IMG/VR virus record: IMGVR_UViG_3300018931_000001
Location: 1 to 64,000 of that record
Source: a virus
Strand: one strand, 5' to 3'
Length of the DNA stretch: 64,000 nucleotides
In this document: piece by piece, positions 17,372 through 26,077 of the stretch
Position numbering within the stretch: the first letter of the stretch is position 1
How the letters are laid out: every line of letters begins with the position of its first letter
The notes under the pieces: model-generated
Told to the model about the DNA's origin: nothing
Databases searched by the model: none
Seen by the model: the letters and a program-made list of their open reading frames with translations, nothing else
Position numbers and translations under genes: made by a program

Positions 17372-17794
17372 TTATTTGTGCGTCAGAAAGGCGTCAATAA
17401 ACTCTTGAGCATCTGTTTCGTTGGTGAATTGTTGCGAAGAAATCTTGTGTGGGATTCCGTTGTAAAAAAAGCCAACATTGAAAGATGTGCAGCTTGGGCT
17501 ACTGAAAACAGGAACGAGCTTAACTCCTTCATTGAGTAAGTCTCTCAAGGTTTTGCGTCTGCTCGCTTTCTGTTCTTGAGATTTTAAAAAATCTAAAAAC
17601 ATAGTTTTTGTTGGTGGCTTGTATGCTTGCCACTCTTTATTCTCGTAAGCGCTCAAAAAACAAACCGTAGCAACTTGCGAATTAAAATCAACTAGCCAAA
17701 CAACATAACTGCCGTCAATTGTGTCGTGTACAGGTACAGCGCGGTCAAGGAATTCTTCTGAACAATACAGAGAGTCAGTTGCAACGGTAGTCAT
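17372..17794 (-). CDS. Unknown protein
   Basis: This encodes 140 residues starting at ATG 17794. The N-terminal half contains YVVWLVDFNSQVATVCFLSAYENK, a beta-strand-rich segment; the C-terminal half includes KISSQQFTNETDAQEFIDAF. No known motif was seen. It is spaced 87 bases from both neighbours, more loosely than the rest of the cluster. Confidence 0.55.
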   Translation of the reverse strand: MTTVATDSLYCSEEFLDRAVPVHDTIDGSYVVWLVDFNSQVATVCFLSAYENKEWQAYKPPTKTMFLDFLKSQEQKASRRKTLRDLLNEGVKLVPVFSSPSCTSFNVGFFYNGIPHKISSQQFTNETDAQEFIDAFLTHK

Positions 17795-17880
17795 AGTTTT
17801 GTAGGGCTTTTGTAGAGTTTGTTTGATTTAGTTTTGCCGACCCTTACAAAGCTCCTGTCGGCACTGAACACTTTCGTTTG

Positions 17881-18072
17881 TCAAGAATCGTAATCCTCTT
17901 GACTGAGTACGCCTAAGAGGTACGTAGCTCTGTTTAACGATCCGCCGGCAATCATGTGAGAGTTGTATTTCCAGTCGATCCACTCAACCGGTAATCTTGC
18001 GAACCACTTAGTTTTATGGCTAATACGGCAAGATGCTTGAGCCAATTCAATTCCGTTAAAAGTAATTTTCAT
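17881..18072 (-). CDS. Small unknown protein
   Basis: This encodes 63 residues starting MKITFNGIELAQASCR, with a compact beta-rich look and a Tyr-rich C-terminus. It is in line with the leftward cluster. The family is not recognised. Confidence 0.5.
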   Translation of the reverse strand: MKITFNGIELAQASCRISHKTKWFARLPVEWIDWKYNSHMIAGGSLNRATYLLGVLSQEDYDS

Positions 18073-18145
18073 TTTTTGAAATTGGTTGATTTGTTTTTAG
18101 CTTGACCAGCCGTTTTACCGCTCCCGCTGGCACTGAGCCGACATA

Positions 18146-20029
18146 TTACTTCGCGCAAACTGCGCTTTGTCTTGCAAGTTGGTGTTGCTGGGTCATTTTA
18201 TCTAGGTAGCTGATTGCAATTTCCTTCGAGAAAAATGGATGACCAGTACCAGCCTCACTCCAAATAGACCACGCCCACCAGCGACCATCCTGTCCTTGCT
18301 TGATGCGACCAATTCCGTTGTAATTTTCCGTTTCTCGCGCAAAACAGGCATACTGTTTGTACATCTTGGGATTGAAGGCGCGCCCGGCTTCAATAGCTGC
18401 TCTGATTTGTTGATGTCGCACGTTCGGGTGCTTCGTCTCGGATGCGGTGAACCCGGCGTTGATGATGATAAAAATCTCGTCATTGCGGATATAAAATTGA
18501 CGAGTCGCTCCTTTCTTACCTACGATCGCCCCCTCAAGCGGCGTCCGCCAGTGAATAGTGCCTTCCGACTCTTCCGTCGGTGGTTGCTCGTCTAAATCTT
18601 CGTCATGTGTGGGCAGAATGGACGAGTCAAACGGCGTAATCTTAAACAAGCTCAAGACATCTTTTTTTAGTTCAGACATTTGTTGCTCCAGTTTTACGAT
18701 GACCGGGGACGGAGACGGTTCGGGCTGTGATCGCCCGTAAAATTCAATATCTTTGTCAATTCTCGCAAGGTGCAGCAAGGCGATCGCCTCGTCCTCTGAA
18801 CCGATGACGGTTTTTTCAACCGCCAACTGCGCTTTGAGTTGCTGCTCTGATAAGTAGGCTAAGTCGTAAAACTCACGGTCAAAATCATCTTCCTGAGTCA
18901 TTGAGGACATGAGGTTATCTGGCTTTGCAGTGCGGGGGAATGCTGCGATTTTAACAATCCCTCCACCTGTCGGCTGCACTCTGTTGCGACCATTGCCACG
19001 ATTCGGCGGTGCATTGTCTGGTGTCTCTTCAGTAGTAGCCGTAACCAGAACACAAGGCAACAGTGGAGCGGGTAATACTGAATTATCAAGAGTAGGCAAC
19101 TCAAGAAGTGGTTCAGCGCCATAGTAGGCAGGAACCCCCTGCCATTGATTCAACCTGTAGAAGGAATAGCCATCTTTGACCATTTCCGCCAGAAACTTGT
19201 AAGGAGAAGTTTGGCTAGCAATATCGCTATAAACCAACTTCCACCGCCAGCCGGCGTCTTTAGATTGACCAACCCACGTAACGATTCCAACTACCAAGCC
19301 AGAATGGACTACTAAACTAGACGACTCTACATGACCTTCTGGTTTTGGAAGTTTTGTATAAACTTCACCCCTAAACTTGATTTTGTTTTTGGCAAATTCA
19401 AACCTGGCTGTTTTTTGCATTTGGTTAGCAGGAGTGAAAACGGGTGTAGATTCTGTTTTAGCTTGGATTTCTTCGGGTGCTGCGGGTTCATTGATTTTCG
19501 GCTGAGCAACTGAAATGCAATCGCTGCACTCACACAATCCGTAAGTAGCGCTTGAGAATGAATGTTGACCCATCCAAATGTCGCGACAGTAGCGGAAAGG
19601 GTGGTTTGTTAACCGGGTCTTTACTGGGGTAGCAGTGGTTGGTTGGAATGCGACGGTTTCTTGGGGGGCTACTTCGGCGGCGATCGGCGCTTCAGTTTCA
19701 ACAACTTCGGCTTCTGGTTGGGTCTTAGCGACTTCTTCGTAACAGTCGCTTTTGGCTTCCCAGTGTCCTCGGGTTACGGCGTCGGTCAGTTCGCAGCAGT
19801 AGCGATCGCCGTCGATGCGACGGGCTAGAGGGCAAGTGGCGCAAGTCAGCGGAGTGGCGATGTGTTCTGGCTCGACTACGGGCTGCGGTTGGGCTTCTAC
19901 AATCCGGCGTTGGTAGTCGCGGCGGGTGCGGGTGGTGGAGGTGGCTTTCAGACCGAGGGCGGAATGAAGCTTTTGGACTTCGTTCCAGGTGAGCTTGTCT
20001 AGGGATTGTTGGGTGTGGAGTGGTATCAT
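18146..20029 (-). CDS. Large multidomain unknown protein with SAP-like N-terminus and Cys clusters
   Basis: This encodes 627 residues and is the first gene of the leftward cluster. Residues 8-43 (LDKLTWNEVQKLHSALGL ... RRDYQRRIVEA) resemble a SAP-type DNA-binding helix pair. A Cys-rich segment follows (CATCPLARRIDGDRYCCEL, about 62-81, and CECSDC near 165-170), which may bind zinc or an iron-sulfur cluster. The middle is Pro/Glu-rich linker, and the C-terminal about 130 residues form a folded domain. The function is unknown; DNA binding is inferred from the N-terminus. The start abuts the TAGGCA-box region, so it is probably controlled from there. Confidence 0.6.
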   Translation of the reverse strand: MIPLHTQQSLDKLTWNEVQKLHSALGLKATSTTRTRRDYQRRIVEAQPQPVVEPEHIATPLTCATCPLARRIDGDRYCCELTDAVTRGHWEAKSDCYEEVAKTQPEAEVVETEAPIAAEVAPQETVAFQPTTATPVKTRLTNHPFRYCRDIWMGQHSFSSATYGLCECSDCISVAQPKINEPAAPEEIQAKTESTPVFTPANQMQKTARFEFAKNKIKFRGEVYTKLPKPEGHVESSSLVVHSGLVVGIVTWVGQSKDAGWRWKLVYSDIASQTSPYKFLAEMVKDGYSFYRLNQWQGVPAYYGAEPLLELPTLDNSVLPAPLLPCVLVTATTEETPDNAPPNRGNGRNRVQPTGGGIVKIAAFPRTAKPDNLMSSMTQEDDFDREFYDLAYLSEQQLKAQLAVEKTVIGSEDEAIALLHLARIDKDIEFYGRSQPEPSPSPVIVKLEQQMSELKKDVLSLFKITPFDSSILPTHDEDLDEQPPTEESEGTIHWRTPLEGAIVGKKGATRQFYIRNDEIFIIINAGFTASETKHPNVRHQQIRAAIEAGRAFNPKMYKQYACFARETENYNGIGRIKQGQDGRWWAWSIWSEAGTGHPFFSKEIAISYLDKMTQQHQLARQSAVCAK

Positions 20030-20122
20030 TTGATTATCTCGCTGTAACAGTGGGTTTTCGGGCGACTCATACTTGCTTTTCCAGGGCGGGGTGTGAGTCG
20101 CTTTTGCTTTCTTCCTTTAGTA

Positions 20123-20184
20123 TAGGCAATGCCTAGGCAGATGTCAACTACTTATCTAGGCAAAATATATCAAATTTATAGGCA
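20123..20184. promoter_or_regulatory. TAGGCA operator array between divergent genes
   Basis: TAGGCA occurs at 20123-20128, inverted as TGCCTA at 20130-20135, and again direct at 20134-20139, 20157-20162 and 20179-20184. The first pair forms a palindrome, TAGGCA-A-TGCCTA. Further single copies occur at 20660-20665, 20715-20720, 22392-22397 and 25345-25350. Clustering of short direct and inverted boxes beside a ribbon-helix-helix gene is the classic arrangement of an autoregulated RHH operator. Confidence 0.7.
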
Positions 20185-20292
20185 AATATGCAAAAAGGTA
20201 TATGAGCAGCTTATAAGCCAAAACCCTATTGCTATGGAACAGATAAAAAGCTAGGCTATTGTATATACCACTGCAAAGCAAAAACGAAAATA

Positions 20293-20553
20293 ATGCGAAA
20301 ACAGCAAGACGGTCAACTAAATATCAGAACTAACAACGAACTGAAGCAGGCGTTCATAGAAAAAGCCAAAGAGGACGGAACTACGGCAACCGAACTAATG
20401 AATAAGTTTATGAGGGAGTATCTTAAAAACAATGTGTCGTTTGAACAGGCACCGGGGAATGAGCTAGCAGATTTAGAAGTTCGGCTAACAAGTCGGTTCA
20501 CCAATGAACTGAAAAAACTGGAAGAACGTTTCACGGGGGAATTGGCAGCCTGA
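20293..20553 (+). CDS. Ribbon-helix-helix DNA-binding protein
   Basis: This encodes 86 residues. The segment GQLNIRTNNELKQAFIEKA (strand plus helix A) followed by TTATELMNKFMREYL (helix B) fits the Arc/MetJ/CopG fold, which binds DNA as a dimer through the N-terminal strand. A charged helical tail (about 55-86) may mediate oligomerisation. The gene is divergent from the 627-residue protein and lies directly downstream of the TAGGCA array, its probable binding site. Regulator of early genes and partition-type protein are both possible roles. Confidence 0.8.
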   Translation: MRKQQDGQLNIRTNNELKQAFIEKAKEDGTTATELMNKFMREYLKNNVSFEQAPGNELADLEVRLTSRFTNELKKLEERFTGELAA

Positions 20554-20577
20554 GAGAGAAGAATCGATCTCTCAGGC
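20548..20577 (+). terminator. Hairpin overlapping the RHH stop codon
   Basis: A ten-base-pair stem, GCCTGAGAGA (20548-20557) with TCTCTCAGGC (20568-20577), includes the stop codon. No clear T-run follows, so it may stabilise the mRNA end or work with the stronger terminator downstream. Confidence 0.5.
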
Positions 20578-20610
20578 AATTGTGCGATTCACTGCTTGAA
20601 TCCTTAGACC

Positions 20611-20660
20611 TTAAAGCGAACCCTTAGTTTCAAAACTAAGAGTTCGCTTTAATTTTGTCT
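20611..20660 (+). terminator. Strong rho-independent terminator
   Basis: TTAAAGCGAAC (20611-20621) pairs with GTTCGCTTTAA (20642-20652), and inside it CTTAGTTT pairs with AAACTAAG. This gives a stem of about 19 pairs followed by TTTTGTCT. It ends transcription of the RHH gene. The A-rich left flank means it may also serve the opposite strand. Confidence 0.85.
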
Positions 20661-20738
20661 AGGCAACCCCTTTACAAAAGCTATTTATCTGTATAGGTTA
20701 TAGATATGCGTTACTAGGCATCCATGTTTGGCAAATTT

Positions 20739-21020
20739 TTACCCCTGCCGCCGCGACGACCAGTACAACGCCGCCGCCGGGGGAGCAATTAAGCCGGTAA
20801 AGCCCAAGGCAACCCGCAAATTAATTTGGTCTTCATTGGCAAACCTAGACAAGAGAAGCCCCAAGAACAAACCTGCTATGCAAGAGCCAAGCAAAATCAG
20901 AGCGTTCGCACCCTCTATCTGAGTAGCTCGCTTCCCGGCAACGGGAGCGCCACAGTGGGGGCAGGCAGCGGCGGTCGAGGCAACCTTACCTTTACATTCC
21001 GAACAAGTGACCAGAGCCAT
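20739..21020 (-). CDS. Zinc-ribbon membrane protein
   Basis: This encodes 93 residues. An N-terminal zinc ribbon, CSECKGKVASTAAACPHCG (residues 6-24), is followed by two hydrophobic segments (about 40-58 and 68-86), so a cytoplasmic zinc ribbon is tethered to the membrane. This is a common architecture in bacteria and phages, and its role is unknown. It is on the minus strand between plus-strand regulator genes. Confidence 0.7.
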   Translation of the reverse strand: MALVTCSECKGKVASTAAACPHCGAPVAGKRATQIEGANALILLGSCIAGLFLGLLLSRFANEDQINLRVALGFTGLIAPPAAALYWSSRRQG

Positions 21021-21095
21021 AATTTGATTTTAAAAATGCTATCCCTGCGATGTTATCAGCATCCAGGGGGCGGTCAACCAACTTAGGAGACAAAA

Positions 21096-22364
21096 GTGAA
21101 CCATCAACTAAATTCAGCTAACTCGTCCAGTTTATCAGTTTTCGACTTCCAAAGCCAGCCCGTGCGCCTGCTGACCCGAAATAATGACCCGTGGTTTGTA
21201 GCAAAAGATATTTGCGCTGCGGTAGAAATCAAAAACTCACGACACGCACTATCACGGCTTGATGATGACGAAAAAAATACTGTCGTTTTAAACGACGGAA
21301 CTCCCGGCAACCCAAATACAGCAATAGTGTCAGAATCCGGGATGTACACGCTCGTACTCAGCAGCCGCAAACCCTCGGCAAAACTATTTCGCAAGTGGGT
21401 CACGTCGGAAGTGCTGCCAACCATCCGCAAAACTGGTGGCTATTTCCACGCACAGCCGGAGAGTGACCCAACCCCGATCGACCAAAATCTAATATCCAAC
21501 ATCCAAAACCTAAAACTAAAAATCGCCCAGCAACCGGAAATCTACCGCCTAATTTTCAGCAGCCGCCTGAAAGAAGCGACCAACTTTCAGCAATGGGTAT
21601 TTGAACACGTCCTCCCCGCAGTTTGTCAAACCGGGATGTACGCGCAGTTGAGCGAATCCGAATTTGCTCCCATTCTCCGATCGGAAACTTTATGGCCCCC
21701 GATCGCCCGCACCGGAAACTCCAGCACATCAACTACACCCGGCACTCCCGGAACCGGAGGCACATCCGGTGGATTCGGCGGGGCAGGCTCCGGCGGAACT
21801 GGCAACGGTGGTGGGGATGATGGCGGGGACGATGACGACTTCAACGAAGATGATGAGGACGAAGAATATTACCAGCGGTACGAGTACGACAACTTGAGCG
21901 CCCCGATCGACCTTGACGAGCAATTCCTCCAAATCGACTACGTTTTCGACAACCTGCCTTACGACTGCCGGCAAAACTTGACAATGGAGATTCAGAAGCG
22001 CCGGGTACTGCAAGAGCTAATTGCCGCGTTCCCGCCAAACAAAAAATTCTTGCTAAGTCGCGACACGGCGATCGCGCTTGCGGATGCCGAGCGGTACTTC
22101 ACTATTGAGCAACTGGCAGACAGGCTAGAACGGATGGCGGGAATGCCCGTAAGTGCCGACAGAGTTGTCACCCTACTGGAAGAGATGGGCTACATAGCTG
22201 TCGGCGAAGACTTGGTGGAAGCTATCACCCCAACCCAGTCAGCCCGATTCTTTACCCGGCGGGTTGCGGGTGAAATGAAATGGCGAGCTAATATTTTGCA
22301 ATTGCTGCTATGGGAGTATAACTGGCAGATGAAGAACAGGAAGAGCGGCGGGCGATCGGTATAG
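21096..22364 (+). CDS. BRO-N domain antirepressor-like protein
   Basis: This encodes 422 residues from GTG 21096 with AGGAGA at 21085-21090. Residues about 10-115 are a BRO-N domain (VRLLTRNNDPWFVAKDICA, SRLDDDEKNTV, SESGMYTLVLSSR, LFRKWVTSEVLPTIRKTGGY), which binds DNA in phage antirepressors. A second, partial copy of the domain end follows (YRLIFSSRLKEA, FQQWVFEHVLPAVCQTGMY, about 148-185). Then come a Gly/Thr-rich linker, a strongly acidic stretch and a helical C-terminal domain. Phage proteins of this type relieve repression to allow lytic growth; the specific target here is unknown. Confidence 0.85.
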   Translation: MNHQLNSANSSSLSVFDFQSQPVRLLTRNNDPWFVAKDICAAVEIKNSRHALSRLDDDEKNTVVLNDGTPGNPNTAIVSESGMYTLVLSSRKPSAKLFRKWVTSEVLPTIRKTGGYFHAQPESDPTPIDQNLISNIQNLKLKIAQQPEIYRLIFSSRLKEATNFQQWVFEHVLPAVCQTGMYAQLSESEFAPILRSETLWPPIARTGNSSTSTTPGTPGTGGTSGGFGGAGSGGTGNGGGDDGGDDDDFNEDDEDEEYYQRYEYDNLSAPIDLDEQFLQIDYVFDNLPYDCRQNLTMEIQKRRVLQELIAAFPPNKKFLLSRDTAIALADAERYFTIEQLADRLERMAGMPVSADRVVTLLEEMGYIAVGEDLVEAITPTQSARFFTRRVAGEMKWRANILQLLLWEYNWQMKNRKSGGRSV

Positions 22365-22408
22365 CTTTCAATCAATAACAAACCCAACACATAGGCAAGC
22401 AATAAATC

Positions 22409-22714
22409 ATGTCACAGCCCTCAAAACCAACAGAAGAACAATGTTTAACTGTTGAGCAGCTAATAAACTTGCTTCAAAAATGTCTAGTGGATTCTATCGT
22501 CCAAATTTGGACTGAAGACCATGACTTTTTTGTAACGTTTAGCGCATTGGAATTCGTAGAAAATTGTTCTACCAGTAGAACAGTTCGTTTGCTTAATTAC
22601 AAACCAGGACTGACAAGCAATGACAACCTCTCCATAGAGATCGCACAGCAAGAACCCCATTTTGCTGAAACCAAGTATTACAGCCCTAATGGGCGTCCAT
22701 TTCTACATTACTAA
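22409..22714 (+). CDS. Unknown small protein
   Basis: This encodes 101 residues in line with its neighbours, with a TAGGCA box 11 bases before the ATG. It contains LTVEQLINLLQKC and a beta-rich middle. The family is not recognised. Confidence 0.55.
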   Translation: MSQPSKPTEEQCLTVEQLINLLQKCLVDSIVQIWTEDHDFFVTFSALEFVENCSTSRTVRLLNYKPGLTSNDNLSIEIAQQEPHFAETKYYSPNGRPFLHY

Positions 22715-22796
22715 TTTTTTCGTAGAAATCAACTCTGAAACAACGAATGTCTTTAGGGTTGGTTTCCAGGGCAAGATCAACAAAAATACTCAAGCC

Positions 22797-24272
22797 ATGA
22801 CTACTAATCACGCCCCTAGAAACGCCGCAAACCCCTTCGTAATAGTTTCTTCAAATATAGCCAAGAATCCAAACTTGAGTGCGGTTGAGTGCCGAGTAAT
22901 GACTATCCTGCTAAATATGCCGCAAGGTTGGCAGCCAAACGCCAAACACCTGTCAAATCAAATGCTGGAAGGCACGAGTGCAATCCAAAGAGCCATTACT
23001 CGGCTCAAGCAATTGGGTTATTTAGTCTGTCGCAGCATTCGAGATGCTGCAGGTCGGTTTCTGCGATCGGACTGGGAAATCAATGAAATCCCCGCACCCC
23101 CCAGCGACGAGAATATTGACGCCAGGGGCAACGTCATCGCAGTTGATCGTCCCGACCAAGCTCCCAAAAACTTGAGGCGGGAAGCAAGGCAACGAGCAAA
23201 AAGCGGTCAAAAAACAGAGGTAAAACGGCAAACTGAAACCCTTGCTGCTGCGTCGTTTAATCCGTATCCGGGTTTTCCAGATACGGGTTTTGAAAACGTA
23301 ATTAATATAGATATATCAAATATCCAAAGTATTGAGAGAGAAGCGGGTTTTGAAAATTTGGAAGTAGAAACCGAATGCCAGATCCAAGAGACTGAAAGTG
23401 AATACCAGTGTCAAGAAAACAACTTGTTTGCAAAAACAGCAAGCACTCGATCGGATCAGTATTCCGCGCCCGCCGAGTCCGCTAAATACTGGAACGAGAC
23501 TGAGCTTAGGGAATTCCAGTCCCAGCTAGAAGATTTGGGCAAACGACTAGGGCGAAAATCCCCGGTTGCTTGGGCGTTTACGATCGTCCAAAACTTGAGA
23601 ACTGGCACACCCTGCACCTACTGGGAAGAGTTCAAGGCAGGCGTACCGCTGGGAACTTCAGAACAACGGGAATGGGAAACAGCACCGGGCGTCCCTTGTG
23701 CGATCGCAATTCAGTGCCTAGAAGCGGACTTCCTCTCCCGCCCCGGCACAACCCCGCAGGAGGCGGCCCGGAAAGCAGCGCAAGTAGTATCGCGACCAAA
23801 GGAGATGGCAGCAGTCTGGGAAACCATCAAAGCGCGGGTAGTGTTTCAGAAAGAGGAATGGGAACGACAGTCGGCGCTGGGAGTGCAGACTCCGGTGGTA
23901 GATTCTTGGTTGCGAGCAAAGCCGTCAGTGTCGGTGGAGGAAGCGGCGATCGCACTGCACGAAATACAATCAGCTTTGCCACCAGCACTTCAGCCAAGTG
24001 ACGAGCCCAGTTCTCTGCCTCCTCTTGCCGTGCCAGTATTGAGCGAGTCCGTTGATGGCGGCGCGACTAATGTTGCCAGTGAAGTAGATGAAGTGGCTAT
24101 AGCGGCGAAGACAACGATTTGGGCTACTTTGAGCAAGTTTGCGAGGCCGAACAAAAAGCGGAATATTTTGGAAGCAAATATTGCCGAAGTGAAAAAACTG
24201 GTTCCGGTGGTGACGGCTGCGAAAGAGGTGAAGTGCGACGCAGTAGCGGATGAAGAGGAAGAAATTTGGTGA
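22797..24272 (+). CDS. Helix-turn-helix protein, replication-initiator-like
   Basis: This encodes 491 residues from ATG 22797; a longer frame from 22662 would overlap the upstream gene and is less likely. Residues about 10-75 form a winged HTH (LSAVECRVMTILLNMP ... NQMLEGTSAIQRAITRLKQLGYL) like HTH_36-type domains found at the front of plasmid and phage replication initiators. A linker rich in Gln/Glu follows, then a helical region about 215-380. The position between two antirepressor genes suggests a regulator or an O-like origin-binding protein. No origin iterons were recognised inside it. Confidence 0.6.
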   Translation: MTTNHAPRNAANPFVIVSSNIAKNPNLSAVECRVMTILLNMPQGWQPNAKHLSNQMLEGTSAIQRAITRLKQLGYLVCRSIRDAAGRFLRSDWEINEIPAPPSDENIDARGNVIAVDRPDQAPKNLRREARQRAKSGQKTEVKRQTETLAAASFNPYPGFPDTGFENVINIDISNIQSIEREAGFENLEVETECQIQETESEYQCQENNLFAKTASTRSDQYSAPAESAKYWNETELREFQSQLEDLGKRLGRKSPVAWAFTIVQNLRTGTPCTYWEEFKAGVPLGTSEQREWETAPGVPCAIAIQCLEADFLSRPGTTPQEAARKAAQVVSRPKEMAAVWETIKARVVFQKEEWERQSALGVQTPVVDSWLRAKPSVSVEEAAIALHEIQSALPPALQPSDEPSSLPPLAVPVLSESVDGGATNVASEVDEVAIAAKTTIWATLSKFARPNKKRNILEANIAEVKKLVPVVTAAKEVKCDAVADEEEEIW

Positions 24273-24342
24273 TAAATAGAAGTTTAGCCAATTTGCAAGA
24301 GTTGGTGCAATACGTGTGATCGGGTAAACTGGTAGAAATGCA

Positions 24343-24375
24343 GCAAGCCAATCGGGAGTAAACCGACTGGCTTGC
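24343..24375 (+). promoter_or_regulatory. Inverted repeat in the antirepressor leader
   Basis: GCAAGCCAATCGG (24343-24355) pairs with CCGACTGGCTTGC (24363-24375), 12 of 13 bases, with a seven-base loop. It lies 26 bases before the preferred ATG at 24402 and lacks a T-run. An operator or leader hairpin is likely. Confidence 0.55.
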
Positions 24376-24401
24376 AAATGTCCCTAACACGGTGGAACTA
24401 T

Positions 24402-25223
24402 ATGAACGATTTTAACTCAATCACGCGACACGAGAATACTTTTTCTCAAGACTTGGCGATCGCGCTCGTAAATAGCGACAATCAATTTCCAGTAAATTTT
24501 GACGACGCATGGCAATGGCTGGGCTACGCAACGAAGCAAAAAGCAAAAAATAAGCTACTCAACAACTTTGAACAAGAGCTGGATTTTAACCTAAACCAAA
24601 TGGTTAAGGTTCAAAACGAAGGCTCTAGAGTAGTTTCACGCCCTTATGAACAAATCATGTTGACTGTTGAGTGTCTCAAATCGCTGGGAATGATGGCTGG
24701 CACAAGTCAAGGGAGAGAGATTCGCAAATACTTCCTTGAGTGTGAACGAACTGTCAAAAAAGTCGTCCCGGCGCAAAGCGAGCGCATCCAAGAACTTGAA
24801 CTGGAAGTAGAATTAGCCAAACAGTGCGTAGAAACCGAGAGGCTCCGAAACCGGGGCCGGGAACTTGACAGCAATCTTGTGACACTGCACGGCGCTCCCG
24901 TTGCTTTGGCTCTAAGGGGTGTTGCTGGTGCGATCGTCGAAGTTGAAAAACCGACCATTGAAGTAATCAAAGAGAACGTCAAATTTAAAGGTCAGACACT
25001 CTCTCAAATAGTGGAATTTCTGAAGAAGAAGCACGGCATTAGAAACTTCAAATCCGGTGCCGATCTAAAACGGTTTTTAGAACAATTAGGTAAAGATGAT
25101 TTAATAGCCCAGACTCCGCGCTCTGTCCTTCAAGATTACGTCCCAGTGGAGAACCAAGAGGAAGTGTACCGGGCTATCTTAGACAATACGAATCGTCAAC
25201 TACTACTTGGCGAAGGTTGTTAA
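24402..25223 (+). CDS. AntA/AntB-type antirepressor
   Basis: This encodes 273 residues from ATG 24402 ([14 protein letters not shown]). The N-terminal about 110 residues match the AntA/AntB or MSV199-like phage antirepressor domain: [51 protein letters not shown] and [13 protein letters not shown] coiled-coil segment (about 118-150) and a C-terminal helical domain follow. It would antagonise a repressor or bind DNA itself. Being the second antirepressor in 4 kb suggests two-layer control. Confidence 0.82.
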   Translation: MNDFNSITRHENTFSQDLAIALVNSDNQFPVNFDDAWQWLGYATKQKAKNKLLNNFEQELDFNLNQMVKVQNEGSRVVSRPYEQIMLTVECLKSLGMMAGTSQGREIRKYFLECERTVKKVVPAQSERIQELELEVELAKQCVETERLRNRGRELDSNLVTLHGAPVALALRGVAGAIVEVEKPTIEVIKENVKFKGQTLSQIVEFLKKKHGIRNFKSGADLKRFLEQLGKDDLIAQTPRSVLQDYVPVENQEEVYRAILDNTNRQLLLGEGC

Positions 25224-25292
25224 GGCAGTACGATCGTCCACAACTGCGTTTGACGTAGCAATGCTGCCTATGTCTACTCTGTTAAAATACAT

Positions 25293-25324
25293 GAGGCTGC
25301 TCTCGGCAGTTGCCTCGGTTTTCT
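25293..25324 (+). terminator. Probable terminator after the antirepressor gene
   Basis: GAGGC (25293-25297) pairs with GCCTC (25312-25316), with an inner TGC/GCA pairing, and GGTTTTCTT follows. Confidence 0.5.
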
Positions 25325-25353
25325 TGAAAGTTGAGAGGTGTTATTAGGCAATA

Positions 25354-25419
25354 CCTGGTAATTGCCACTGGTGATAGCTAATGACTAATGACCAATGACC
25401 AATATGCCTGGTAATTACC
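25354..25419. repeat. Direct repeats and STRR-like heptamers
   Basis: CCTGGTAATTGCC (25354-25366) recurs as CCTGGTAATTACC (25407-25419). Between them lie tandem heptamers TAATGAC, TAATGAC, CAATGAC (25379-25399). Short tandem heptamers of this kind are common in filamentous cyanobacterial genomes. A TAGGCA box at 25345 adjoins. The 25224-25469 stretch otherwise holds no gene that I can support. Confidence 0.65.
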
Positions 25420-25469
25420 GCTTGCGGTCGGGTTGACCGCGCTAGACGATGTACGCACCACCGGGCAAC

Positions 25470-25613
25470 TCAATCACCCCAAATTTCCTGAATATCTTCT
25501 GCATCATCCAAGCACAAATGCCTCGGATTCTCTATTTCTGAAAGCTTGCCCGGTTCGTCGTTGTAAGATTCGTAGTAACTCAAATCAATAACAAAACCCC
25601 GAGCCAACGCCAT
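25470..25613 (-). CDS. Small unknown protein
   Basis: This encodes 47 residues starting MALARGFVIDLSYYES, acidic, ending EDIQEIWGD. It follows the zinc-ribbon gene by 18 bases on the same strand, and the composition looks coding. The family is not recognised. Confidence 0.45.
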   Translation of the reverse strand: MALARGFVIDLSYYESYNDEPGKLSEIENPRHLCLDDAEDIQEIWGD

Positions 25614-25631
25614 TGTTCTGCCGTTGAAACA

Positions 25632-25808
25632 TCACTCGGCATCTCGCCAGATGGCAAAATATGCAATGCCACAAGTCGGGCAATCCCAGCGCGTACCAAT
25701 GTGTGGGGGTTCCGTGTGGAAGCGGCGAAACTCGATCGGCTTGCCCCTCAAGTCCGACAACCGGACGGTATTGTTGCAGCAGATTGATCGACACAAGTTT
25801 CTACTCAC
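25632..25808 (-). CDS. Small zinc-ribbon-like protein
   Basis: This encodes 58 residues from a GTG at 25808 that overlaps the upstream stop as TAGTG, implying translational coupling. Cys pairs near the start (CRSICC) and the C-terminal WDCPTCGIAYFAIWRD resemble a one-zinc ribbon. It is the third gene of the HNH cassette. The function is unknown. Confidence 0.55.
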   Translation of the reverse strand: MSRNLCRSICCNNTVRLSDLRGKPIEFRRFHTEPPHIGTRWDCPTCGIAYFAIWRDAE

Positions 25809-26077
25809 TATTCAACACTCCTACTTTCCAGCCGTCTTAAATAATCCCTAAAAAGCATCAAGTCAAAATTAGACTCTACCGTACCTATTTGAATGCTTCC
25901 CGTGGTTTGATAGCTCAGCATTTCTTGAAATTCCCGATCTATACCCAACCGCTCGAATTCTTGCTGTATTTCATCCAATAACTGAGTTTTCTGCTGTTCC
26001 TGTTCTGGAGTGCGATCGGGAGGAACAGCAAAATCTTTAAGCGTGTATTCAAATGGTTCGGAGTTTAAATTAAACAT
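25808..26077 (-). CDS. Small protein homologous to the N-terminus of the 11.7-12.4 kb protein
   Basis: This encodes 89 residues. Nearly the whole length (FEYTLKDFAVPP ... SYQTTGSI ... FDLMLFRDYLRRLESR) aligns with residues about 18-95 of the protein at 11662-12417. It begins directly after the HNH gene. The shared helical domain may be a partner or chaperone for the HTH proteins encoded beside each copy; this is inference. Confidence 0.65.
   Translation of the reverse strand: MFNLNSEPFEYTLKDFAVPPDRTPEQEQQKTQLLDEIQQEFERLGIDREFQEMLSYQTTGSIQIGTVESNFDLMLFRDYLRRLESRSVE

Noticed and set aside
22662-22796. An upstream extension of the replication-initiator-like protein
   Set aside because: It overlaps the preceding gene and has no similarity to an initiator N-terminus. 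ATG 22797 gives a natural start just before the HTH.
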